Positions 34,470 to 45,500 of a DNA stretch of 64,000 bases are shown in pieces. Where the stretch lies: the NCBI GenBank assembly GCA_002803225.1, contig NXFV01001887.1, positions 37,394 to 101,393 on the forward strand, written 5' to 3'. Numbering within the stretch: the stretch's first letter is position 1; every line of letters begins with the position of its first letter. The stretch is from Gamarada debralockiae (taxonomy: Eukaryota; Ascomycota; Leotiomycetes; Helotiales; Hyphodiscaceae). A program made the translations under genes and the position numbers. Under the pieces are notes generated by a model that had not been told where the DNA came from, searched no databases, and saw only the letters and a program-made list of their open reading frames with translations.

Positions 34470-35128
34470 ACATATCTTTCTGATTACCTCAACCATATTT
34501 TATCGTAGCATTCTTCTTCCCTCAACAGATCTTCTAGTGGGTTTGGTTGTACTGGTTACATAAGCTTGATCCGAAGAAGAGTGAGAAGGAGAAGGAGGTT
34601 GATACTATGTTGGATTTCATGCCATTTTATATTGTTGGAAACCTGTGTATTGCTAGTAAGTCGAGCCCAAACTTGCAGGAGTTAGTTTGGGTCGTGGATG
34701 ATGGCTGAGAAAGCAAATATTGACAATTCTTGACAGCATGGATGATCTTCTGGAATAATTCAGCGCTCGACGAGTAATGCCCTCGTCCTCGCCAACTCCT
34801 TCTCCCAAATCTACGTCTCCCTCCACCAACCATGCATGAACACCTCGTCCACACCCTCGATCCTCACACATGTCATTTCAAAGAAATTTGATGGCATCGG
34901 CGCCCTCGACTTCCTAAACAACGGCTCCCTCGCACACTTCGATCATCAGGGTTCGAATACGTTGGTGAAGGCGCTGGCCGGGACAGGGTTCGGTGCCGCG
35001 GCGTGTACGTGTGTGATTGAATTTTTGGGGGATGTTTGGTGGATGATTGGGTCGTGTTGGCGGTGAGACACGGAGTTGTGGGCGAGAAGGAATGGAGTAA
35101 CTTGTTGGGACTTTATGCGCTAGGCTGA
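34470..35128 (+). pseudogene. Fungal multi-helix membrane protein of unknown function, decayed
   Basis: A readable but broken product: PQPYFIVAFFFPQQIF, then TAG (34535-34537) where Gln would fit, then WVWLYWLHKLDPKKSE and MPFYIVGNLCIA, an intron with GTAAGT donor and CAG acceptor (about 34661-34735), TWMIFWNNSALDE, a frame change, NALVLANSFSQIYVSLH and ILTHVISKKFDGIGALDF, a second frame change near 35010, and a tail KEWSNLLGLYALG with stop at 35126-35128. The alternating Trp-rich hydrophobic blocks suggest five or six membrane helices. I recognise this only as a hypothetical fungal membrane family. The 5' end is not identified. One stop and at least two frameshifts make it a pseudogene. Confidence 0.58.
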
Positions 35129-36394
35129 TCCTCCTTCTGTGTGAGTGAATCCCTCCTCCAATAGTCCGGACCCGAGAGCACAACCTAGCGCCTCGTGTCA
35201 AGATCATTCCTCCGAACTTTATACATTGTCAAGACAGCTAATCTAGTCAGAAATAACACTTTTCCAGGACCCCTCACGCTTCGTTTCCTAGAGCGAATAT
35301 TGCCCGTCGCCGGCAGCCAAACAAGTGCACGTAATCCGGTGCCTATTCGCAGGTCATGCTTCCGAATTGAGGAGAAGGTCAACACCGCTATTCCCGGTAG
35401 TGAAAAGTGCAAAGACTTGGAGAGTAAAGTTGGCCGTGGCGCGGCCCAATCCCTAAGCGCCGCCTCCAGTAAGCTGACTCGATTTCTGGATACAATTGAT
35501 CGCCTGGAAAATGCCCGAAAGTCCTGAAGTGATGGGTCATAGTTTGGGCTGATGGGGACTCGGCGAAACGAAAATTTTCGTAATAGGACTCATGAGGAGG
35601 TGGGCTGTGGAGGTTGTTGTCGTCAAAGAAGCTTTGAAGCTGGGATGGGAACAATAGGTTGTGTAGAACCGTCTGACGAGCTTCCTACAGAGACGTAGGA
35701 GGCCGTGGCCGTAGAGAGAAAGGATCGTATGTGCCCTGTAGAAAGGATAGATTAGGCAGGGTGGAAGGGCCTTCAGGTTTTGATGAGTCTCCTCTTGGAG
35801 TATTAATAGTGATCGTGGGAGCTCGTGGTGCTCGAGCTGCCTGAATTTGTAAGTATCTCGCTCGTTTGGGGCTGAGACTGGTGTACAACACCATGTCTAT
35901 TTCCCCTAGCCTCTTCTTGTGGGTGAGATAGGCCCTTTTTTCAGTCCTATTAGAGGCGATATGCAACCGCCAAGTCGTAGCCTCTATGAAGACGAGTTGA
36001 CCACAGCGTTATTGTCTGACAGTTGGGCCACGTGTCGACACCAAGCTTCGGGCTCGCAGTGCGATTATCACACCTTGGTTATATTGGATAAGAATGTGCT
36101 CAGTAAATATCTCGAAGTGCAAGATTTTAAAGGTCGAGCTTGACTCTGATGTGTTAGGCAGGTTGCATCGGCGTCCAAATGCTCTCTCGGAAAATTGCCT
36201 GGCCCTCACGTTACACTGCCACAACACTTTGCAGTGTTTCACTAACGCACCTATCAATTCAATCTCCATCATCATTCGAATTCTTCGAGGCTCTTTAGAA
36301 TGCTTTAGACACAAAGCTCAATCATTCCAACCATTATATTGTATGCGGTCGCAGCGGTTTGCGTTTTTCTCTGGTTAAGCCCTTCATCCACTGT
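35129..36394. other. No gene recognised
   Basis: Short frames on both strands, none with a domain or a supported intron. It lies between the ends of two decayed genes that converge on it. Confidence 0.42.
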
Positions 36395-37262
36395 CTAAAC
36401 CATTCCAAAGAGGGAATCATTTGTCGAGGTAATTTCCACTATTCGTTCAATCCTCTCCATGGAGCAATTCGTTATTTCAGCATTACGAAGCCTCCTGGGA
36501 GCACTCCTTAAAATCCACGACCTCCCTCTCATCTCTCTACCGTCCATCTCATGAATCACTCCCTCGGAAGATACTTCATGCAGCGCATTTCCTTCCAATT
36601 CCTGAGCACTTATTACCATTTTTCGCTTCATACTCTCAGAATTAGTTCCGCTTTCCGAGATCCCCCGTTTGACAACCGAACCTTCGAAGTGATCCTCCGT
36701 ATTCGCTTCTTGACCAATATTAAGAATGCCATAGCGAAGATGAGTGCGATAGTGCAAATGATGGCAAAGATAATTCCAACCAACTTCCCGACTGGGCTAT
36801 TTGGTTCATGGCAGGGAAGAGCTATTCGTCTTGATTTGCATTCACAACACAAACGCTAAGTGGCGTGCACAAGCACCCAAATGGACAGCATCCAACCTCA
36901 CTTCCACTACCACATTCAGCAAGCTTGACGCCGAGAGCTGTCGTCTGCAGGGTGGTGCCCGGGTGAAGTGCTACGTCCTGCTCTGTAATATCGCATGAAA
37001 TTGGCCGTATTGTTGAACGGTCGCTTGTATTCGGGCAACATAGGATTGTTGTGTTTGCTCAAGAGGTATGCAAGCTTGGTTCCGGGGACAACAAAAGTCG
37101 CTTGGGGAGACCTGCTTCTGCGCACTTGATTGAAGGAAGGTCAGGGCATGTCGAACATCGATCGAGAGCTTTCGGATCTTGGTGGATTATGCCACTGTAG
37201 AATGCAGATAAAGGATAAGATAGAATGAACAAGGCAAGAAGTGCTCTGATAGGGAACATCAT
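36395..37262 (-). pseudogene. Cys-rich single-pass membrane protein, decayed
   Basis: From ATG at 37262 a signal peptide (MMFPIRALLALFILSYPLSA) leads to Cys-rich blocks that fall in different frames: SPSDFCCPRNQACIPLE (about 37120-37065), then ILCCP and IRPISCDITEQDVALHPGTTLQTTAL (about 37050-36935), then CCPFGCLC (about 36890). A membrane helix (LVGIIFAIICTIALIFAMAFLILV, about 36790-36715) and a cytoplasmic tail containing AQELEGNALHEV and EGVIHEMDG (about 36610-36540) follow, with stop at 36395. Repeated CCP blocks plus one membrane helix form a plan I have seen in fungal hypothetical proteins, possibly wall sensors. Three or more frame changes show it is no longer intact. Confidence 0.6.
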
Positions 37263-38016
37263 TTGAAATTCGAAGTAGTAGGAACACGTGTCAAGTTTCG
37301 ACGAGTATCCAAAAATGAAATGCCGATTCAAAATACTACTTTAATGCTTGGAAGACATCCACTCCAAACACGATAACCCGATAATACTTCTGAAACGAGT
37401 CTCGAGAAAAGTGCTATGAAAATGGCTTGTTGCTACGGTCTGTTGGTAATAGGAGGGTTGAGTAAGCTGTTTGCGCGCCCGTATTTGACCTGCACAGCAA
37501 CTTCTTCTCCTCAAATCCGCCCTTCGTCGCAAGTGTAACTTCTATATAATATATGCAAAAGGATTGTGTTCAAAGATAAGAGCCTCCATCTGATCAATCA
37601 CTTTTACTGATACTTGGGGAACCGGAAGCACGTTTCACTAGTCGGCTATATGCAAACTATGAAATGGTTGATACCCTGGTATAGTTGAATGCCGTGCGCA
37701 GTATCAAAAACAGATGGATAGACTAATTATCAGAGAACATTCTCTAAGAACTTCTCATCCTTCTCTCATTGCGTATCAAATGCAAGGCCAATATGATGAA
37801 GAAGACGTCTGTTCCACTTTGAAGCAACACAAGTAGCCGAGAGAGGGGGCGGGGTAATTGCGGGGGTCGGCCAAGCAGCCGAAATTCCCTCTGGTATTCC
37901 TTTCTCATCCTTTCTCATTCTCCACCATCAACTATAGAAATGTGCTTTCCTATTGATTGCGATTTGAAAGAGAATTCCTGTTTGGAGATTTCTTTCTTTT
38001 GCTTCCAGCAGCAGCA
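37263..38016. other. Intergenic, upstream of the ligase gene
   Basis: No supported frame. It separates the start of the decayed Cys-rich gene (leftward) from the start of the acyl-CoA ligase gene (rightward), so it would hold both promoters. Confidence 0.5.
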
Positions 38017-39895
38017 ATGTTGTTCAAATCCTCGTATCCAGAAATTGCAAGTGAGTAATCTAAACACCTAATAACATCGGAAATACAACTGCTAAGAGTT
38101 ACACAGTTCCAACCCAAACTCCAGCTTGGGATTGGCTTTTTTCATCAGCATCCCAAACTTTCAAATCTAACCCCAACGAGATTAAAGGATTTACAAACAC
38201 GGCTACAAATGAACGACTGACCCACCACCAAATCAAAGACTACTCAACATGTCTCTCTATGACATTGGTCCGCGATCACGGGTTACAAGAAGGGGATGTC
38301 GTCTCAATATGTTCGCCAAACTCAGTATGGTTTCCAGTAGGAATGTTTGGGGTGATGCGAGCCGGAGGCATTTCAGCTCTCTCGTCGCCGGCGTATACAG
38401 AGGACGAGATGGTGCATGTTTTGAAGACGGTGGGATGCAGGTTTATCATGACTTCAGTCTCTGCATTACAAGTGGTTCAAAAAGCTGTCGGGAGATTGGG
38501 AATCGATAAAAGCTGCATCTTCATTCTTGATGGTCAAGCAAAAGGCTTCAAATCAATTGGTGACCTACTCGATGTGGGGAGACGAGGTGGACAAGCCGGC
38601 CAAGTGAAGCCGTGGAAGTTGCCTGCTGGAAAGAACAACAGTGAAGCATGCGCTGTACTGTGCTTCAGCAGCGGGACGACTGGACTACCCAAAGCGGTAT
38701 GTTGGGTTTTCTATTTCTTCAAGTTGTTTCCCAAAGTATGTTCGACTGACTGGGCATCGAGGTCATGGTGTCACATCAGAACATCATAGCTCAAAGTCTC
38801 CAATTGATCCCGACGACATCAGACGATCATCAAACGATTCTTGGCTTGCTTCCATTTTATCACAGTAAGAGCTTTGAAATGGAGAGTTGAAGTTCCACAT
38901 TAACAAATCACAGTAACGGGAGTAGTAAAGATGCTCATTCTCTCCATCGTCATCAACGCCGAAGTCGTCATTCTACCCAAATTTACCATGAAAGGGCTGC
39001 TGGACACAATCACCAAGTATCAGATCGCCGAAGTCCAAGTGGTTCCACCAATCATCATACGAATGGTTCATGATCCGTTGGTGGACCAATATGATCTTTC
39101 ATGTATCAAGCGATTTGCTTCTGGAGCTGCGCCGATTAGTGCAGAAGTACTTCAGTTGTTGGAGAGGAAATTTCCAGGCCGCGGATTCAAGCAAGGGTAC
39201 GGAATGACGGAAAGCACTGGGTGTATCACCACGCATCCAATGGACAAACATGCTTTCAAGTACGCCAGAACTGGAGGGACACTGGTAGCAAACACATTGG
39301 TCAAGGTCGTGAATGAAGAAGGAAAGATTGTCGGAGTGGACGAGAAGGGAGAGGTGAGTTCGCACTCGATCTTCAGCTCGAGAACGTGACTTGAACTCTG
39401 CAGATTCTAGCCAAAGGTCCACAAATTGTCATAGGCTATTTTGACAACCCCAAAGCTACCGCTGAGGCTTTTGATCACGAAGGCTATCTTCATACAGGCG
39501 ACGAAGGATCCATCGACAGCGAGGGCCTCATCACCATCCACGACCGCATCAAAGAAATGATCAAAGTCAAAGGCATTCAAGTTGCACCTGCGGAGCTCGA
39601 AGACCTTCTTTTAGGACATCTCAAAGTAGAAGACTGTGCAGTCATAGGAATTCCTGACGATTACTCGGGCGAACGACCTTTTGGTTTCGTCGTGCTGAAA
39701 CCTGGAACTGAAGGCACGAAAGAGGTGGAAGATGAGATACTGGATTATGTGAAGGCGAAGAAGGTTAGAACTAAGTGGCTTACTGGGATTAGAATCATAG
39801 GCCAAATACCTAGGAGTGCAAGTGGGAAAATTTTGAGGAGAATCTTGAGAGCCGGTTTCAAGTCCGAGTCTGCTCGACTGAGACCGAAGCTGTAA
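38017..39895 (+). CDS. Acyl-CoA ligase, 4-coumarate-CoA-ligase-like
   Basis: Five exons (38017-38050, 38107-38696, 38762-38864, 38914-39353, 39404-39895) with GT-AG introns encode 552 residues. ANL-family motifs are in order: the phosphate loop FSSGTTGLPKA (198-208), GYGMTES, the hinge-region block YLHTGDEGSIDSEGLITIHD with IKEMIKVKGIQVAPAELE, and the catalytic Lys in PRSASGKILRR. Such enzymes activate a carboxylic acid with ATP and transfer it to coenzyme A; relatives act on cinnamic, benzoic or fatty acids. The last three residues are PKL, close to the peroxisomal import signal SKL, so a peroxisomal location is possible. The short first exon is supported by its splice sites and by the typical SSYPEI start. 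Downstream lies a decayed DHA2 transporter in convergent orientation. Substrate unknown. Confidence 0.93.
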
Positions 39896-40514
39896 GTTTC
39901 ACTTCTTTCTTGCGGAGCTGAAAGACTCCGAGTCGTAGTCAGTATTCTGTCAATATTTCGTGGTGGCGTTGGATGCTGCAGGGTGACTGACAAATGCATT
40001 CGCTCCTGACAAATTGGGAGCTTTTTGCGACGTCCTCTCTTGCGAGGCACCCTGCCTTTGCATCATTTGAGACATACATTTAATCCTTCAAGAGAACGTC
40101 GGAAGTGGGAAATATTCTGGGATCCGTTTGTCCAGGTAATGTTCAGGCGGTACGAAGGTATCACCAAGCCTTGTCGCTCGCCGGGGAGGAGAAGGAAGAG
40201 TGCTTCCGGAGGAGCCACTCTGTCTCAAGATATAAATCCGTTTATCCCCGACTCCCACCCAGCAGATATTTATGCATGACGGCAGTCTCGATCCGGCACT
40301 TTCTGTGGTGCAACGCAGCGCTGCCATCGCGGTGGAATATTGGTCCTGCTAGGTGAATGGTATGCTCATCCAGCCTTTTTATGACGCCAATTTACAGTAA
40401 ATCGTGCTGGTTGAATTATATCCTAAGTTTTGACGACAGCAATGTGTTGAAGAGTGTGTTGAACGTGGTGTTGAACATGATGTTGAAATCCACTCATAGT
40501 ACCTCTCAAACCCA
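39896..40514. other. Intergenic between convergent genes
   Basis: No supported frame. It contains a short imperfect GTGTTGAA repeat (about 40442-40486). Confidence 0.42.
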
Positions 40515-42588
40515 TCACCTCTGTTCACCGTTGTCATCTTTCTGGCCTACCAAACCAGTCCTCGTCTCTACATGCACTTCACTCAATACCGTCTCCTTGA
40601 CTAATCCCGAACACAGCACCGTACAACCCGCCATGACCGCGCAAACAATCCAGATATATCTGATACTTGACGCAAACGCGTCCTTCACGACCATCTGCTT
40701 GACTGGGTCCTCGATTGTTCGAATGAGCATTATATTTGCAGCGGCTGATCTCCAGTGAGCATGCTGGTGATGTTGCGATTCAGTCCAGCATTTCTCATAT
40801 CCTGACCACGATCTTCCATCCCATTTTGGAACGCCACACCCCCGAAGACAACAGACAAACATGTGGAGAGGTTCTTCACAAAGCCCATAGTGGAAGTTGC
40901 AGTTGCAGTGTTCTCTTGTTTGACGTCTGCTTGCAGCGCAAGTAAAGGGGGAGTGAAGAGCAGGCCAGTCCCGACTCCTGCTATGATTTCGAAGCCGACA
41001 ATAGAAGTAATTGAGGATGTAGCTGAGATGGTTGTGTAGAGTGAGGTACCGATGACGAGAAGAGCAGTGCCGGCGTAGATGAGAGGTCGGTAGGCTCCTG
41101 TTCGGTGGATGACGAAACCGCTCAGGATGCCGGTTACTGCTTCGGTCACAACGATTGGGAGAAGGAGTGTTCCCGAGCGAAGAGGGGAAGCGAGGAGGAC
41201 CGACTGGAAGAATAGAGGGAAGTAGTATTCTGTTGCGATGTAGACCTTTTGAATTAAATAATTAGCTGAGCTTGCTTTAAGCCTGTGAAGCGACAGCCGA
41301 AAGTAAATGGGGCCCACAAAGTCGTGAAAGAACGCAACGAGCAAACATGCAACATTAGACCTCGATCGAAAAATACCCAGCGGCATAAGTGGATGCTTTG
41401 CCAAGCTCTTCTCACTCCACAAGAAGAAGCCTCCCATACAGCCTCCGCCAACGATGAGCCCAATAACAGTTGGGCTCTTCCAGAGAAAGGTTGCGCCGCC
41501 GAAATCAAGACCAAGAAGCAACATGACTATCAATCCCAGGATCGTGATCGTGCCAAACCAATCTATAGCTTTGATGCCCACCATGACGGGTGTGCGAGGG
41601 TTGTGCACATCGAGGAAGAAGAGGAGTAGCAAGATCGCAGTTCCAGAAATGGGAAGGTTGATCCAGAATATCCAGCGCCATGATATGAATTCTGTGAAGA
41701 CACCACCAAGAAGAGGGCCAATGGCTCCAGCTACTGCCCAGATTAGACCCAGCAGTCCCATATACAAACCTCGCTCTCTGTTGCCGTGATCAGCAAAGTT
41801 GAAGAAATGTCGTGCACAGCCGAAAAGAGAGTCTTACCTCATGCTGAACAAATCAGAGATCGTAATATTCACAAGCTGGAAAAGTCCTCCTCCAGCAGTT
41901 CCTTGACATGCACGTCCAATAATGAGCATTTTCATACTAGTTGATACTGCACAGATAATGGAAGTCACGAAATACATTCCTACGGCGGATAGAAGGATGG
42001 GTTTACGTCCCCAGATGTCGGATAGTTTGGCCCATACTGGAGCTGCTGCTGTGTTTGCCAGCAGGTAGGCACCTCCGCTATTGAAAACATAGAATCAATG
42101 GCTATTCATTGCGTACATGATGCAATCAACTTACATCCACGAATATCCAGATGCTGAGCTTAGCTGTGAGGAGATGGTTGGGATAGCAGTTGCTACTATG
42201 GTCTGATTAAGGGCTACGATGCAGATGGTTGCCTGGATAGAGGGAAGATGAGGCCAATCAGCTACGTGAACTTGAACGTGTACGCAGAACAATCATATTG
42301 TATTAAACATAGGTATAGTTCTCATCATTGCGGACTTTGAATCTGAAGCTTGGAGAACAAGATAGACAACTGCAGGAGCAAATTAATAACTACTAACAAA
42401 GAGAGCTCCCATAACGGCCAATGCCCTGATCTTGCTGCGGGCCTCGGTGCCTCCGTATCAAGCAGGGTTGCTGGCCCAGGGACTATTTGCAAAAGTTCAA
42501 GTCCTTGTTGACCACCATCTGCAGCAGTTCCTGCAAGTGCGAGGATGCTGTTAGAAGTTTCAACATTCGATTTCAGTTGGCCCCTCAC
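40515..42588 (-). pseudogene. DHA2-type MFS transporter, recently damaged
   Basis: The minus strand encodes almost all of a 14-helix drug/H+ antiporter: ARSKIRALAVMGALF (near 42430), NQTIVATAIPTISSQ (near 42200), GGAYLLANT, WGRKPILL, GRACQGTAGGG, WRWIFWINLPISG (near 41660) and GVGTGLLFTPP (near 40960). Introns are visible at about 42137-42080, 41837-41780 and near 41320. Two lesions break it: the N-terminal frame has a stop just before the ARSKIR block, and near 40745 the frame shifts so that translation ends at once (stop near 40730), while the real tail (IRYIWIVCAVMAGCTVLCSGLV) continues in another frame to 40515. Losing that tail removes the last membrane helix. The central part is clean, so the damage may be recent, or one lesion may be a base-calling error. 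Substrate unknown. Confidence 0.75.
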
Positions 42589-45500
42589 TCTTCACCCCAC
42601 GAGTGTTATCAGTGCCATCTTCGGGACCGAACTCCCCAATAATAGAAGTCATGGCTCAACGATTAACTACACAGGTCCGAGGACTGTCTACACACACAGC
42701 GGAGAAATTGTCAGCATGGCTGGACGAATCTGGAAAGGGATATATTCACATGGCTCGGCTCGCCTTTTCGTGGCGTTTCTTGATATATTGATCCACTGAC
42801 CTGACCTCAAAACGGATAAAATCATAAAACGAATGGTCTTGGTGCTGTGGAACAGGAGAAGCCCGCCACCAGAGGAAGTGGTGTTTCAAAAAGTGGCGTG
42901 AAAGCAACTAGCTGACTCACAGCGAATGAGTTGGCAAACACCAATTCCTTCGTAGGTAAGTAGTGTCGTACATTCACCTCAAGATTGGAATCCATTCATG
43001 GGCTCGCATAATCTTATTTGATACCGAGGGGAAGGTTGGTATCGCCCCGCGGGCTATTTCTGGTCTTTCTTTCACCATGCCTGGAGTCCAGGACCTTTTT
43101 GGAAAGAAATTAACCCGGTTCTTGAACGGTGGCTAATCTAATCACTCGGATCTGTGCCGCAGACGCCGCATAAGTTGCTCGCAAGTTACGAGCCACATCG
43201 TAGTTTGAGCTACAACGCAATTAATTTGAGATATGGAGACTTCCTCTTCCACTATCCAGTTTCTGTAAAGGGAATGCGTTGCGAAAATAATTGGAGAAGC
43301 AGAATTGTATGATCACCAGCTTCCCTAAAGACAGGCCTGCCGCAATCTTGGCATCTTTGCTACGCCACTCTGAGATCGAAGTTGCCATGTGGCCCACTGG
43401 CATAGCGGGCCGGAGGGGCAAGGACATGGGCGAGATGTGATTACGGTAACTCGGGGAGCCAGGATTAAATCGGCATCTCTTCCCGTAGTCTCCACATTCT
43501 CCAACATGACAAAAGCACAGACTGATCCTTCATCTGAATTCTTGAACGCCTTTTCGGGAAGGGAAGGTGGCTGCTGAGTAACCGCGGCACAGGAAGTGGG
43601 ATAATCTCGTCGGCGAGTGAGGCGCGCGGTTCGTTACCTTCACATAGCCGAGGTATTGAAATAATTGGGTAATAATATGAGATGTTGTAGTCATACAGAC
43701 GGATAAACTACCCTTTTTCCTGAACCATCGCCTTGGGTTCTTTTGGATGTACGATTCCTTTGGCAGTACTCTGGAAGTGTGATTCGTGTATGCACGCCAG
43801 TAACCCAGCCCTCCGTTATTCCTGATGGGCCCTTTGCAGCTCGATCTCGGCGGCATGCTCATAATCAAAATTCTCAAGTACTTGAGCCTCGTCTCCTTAA
43901 TTTTCGACCTTGTCGTCGGCACAGTCACTTCACTGTCGCCCACAGATAAACCTTGAGATATGCAGAAAGTTCTCAGTGCGGATGCCCAGAGGATCGATTC
44001 TTCCGTTTCATATTCTGAAGAAAGCAAAGTTCTTGTCCAAGTTTTGCGGCCCGCGGAGCTATGACGCAGTTCCACGAATCACGGCATATCCGAACCCCTC
44101 ACTCGGTAGTGCTCTTGCAGGCAGCCTCAGACCATCAAGGATAAGAAACGTGGGATCAACAATCATCCTTCTTCTTGCGGGAATAATAAACGAGAAGCTT
44201 CTTTTGGCTATGCGGTCTTGACGGGATGACACGGTTCCAGAAAGCAATTTTGTAGCTTACGACTGCAGTGACATATCTTCAGGCTTTGTCTTCTATTATC
44301 CTGCTTTGGCTATGCCCCAGAAGGAAGCAACAATCAACTGTTCGAGTTTTTCCGTGTCTCGACAGAACTCTCTGTGATTGGTCTGTCGCATTTTTCCGCT
44401 CGGAATACGGCTTAAAAGGCGGCGGTATTTAAACCGTCGATCTCCCAGCATTTTAATCAATTTACCCTGTCTCCGGTATTATTTATGTACGTAACATACA
44501 ACGTGGAGACTATTCTTAGAATTCCGTGCATTACAGGGTGGGAAGTCGTTGTCGAGTTAATTGACTTGTGGCTAGGGTGTTTGCCAAGGGTGCCGTAAGT
44601 AAGCCAATTAGAGTGTGTTCCAGGCAAGATCATAATACTTCTGCATTCTGCATAGCGCCGTTCCTTAGATTGAAAGATTTTTCGGTATCACACTTTGAGC
44701 AAGGGTCCCGATCCCGAGAAAAGCCAGCGACTGTGACGGTGGGTATCTGCAGCACCAGGGATTGCTACATGGGGCCATGCTTTGAGGTCGGCCGCCCCCT
44801 GACCTGGGGTTCCAGGGATAAAAGGGAAAGATGTGATTTGTCCGCTCGTAATTGTTTCTGGATTCGTGTTGTTGTTCTTGGTGAACCGGAAGAACTCGAA
44901 TGCCGGTGTCACTCTTCGTAGTACAAAATTGTACGTATAAGGAAGGTATCGGAGAAAGAGGGGGGGAAAGGGGGGCGAGAACTTCTTTCCTTGCCGCAGT
45001 AGTGCTGAGAGAGAATAGTTTGCGTGAGCCGATGTAGCATTTGTGCTCAATACTGAATCATAAACCCTCAAGGTCCAAAATGCGGCCTCGACCACAGCGA
45101 GGCCCTTTGGAGGGAAGGTCCACGGTATTGTTTCTCCTGTCTTACGGTACTTCATCCCGGACTCTTCGGCACAAGTACTCCGACGGCACCTTATCGTTGT
45201 TCGTTTGTGGCACCCTTGGCATCAAGTAGTGATCCAAGCTCCGTCTCTGCTGTATATCTGCAGTGTTAATCCATGCACACAGCGCTTGTTCCTGCAGAAA
45301 TGTGGCACAGCCGGGAATCCAGAAGAATCGGGAATGAGTACCCTTGTCCGGTAATGTAATCGTGCTAACGGCACATGGATCTGATGAGGTAAGACGATGA
45401 GATCGAAGACTGCCGCGCCTATCAATTAAATCAATTCCAATTACATTTGTGCCCCTATCGATATCAAACCTCGTTTCGTAGCTTTCGTTTGATGACAGCC

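Noticed and set aside
43530..44075. Open frame of 181 codons on the minus strand
   Set aside because: No domain, no conserved-looking block, odd composition, and no linked exons.
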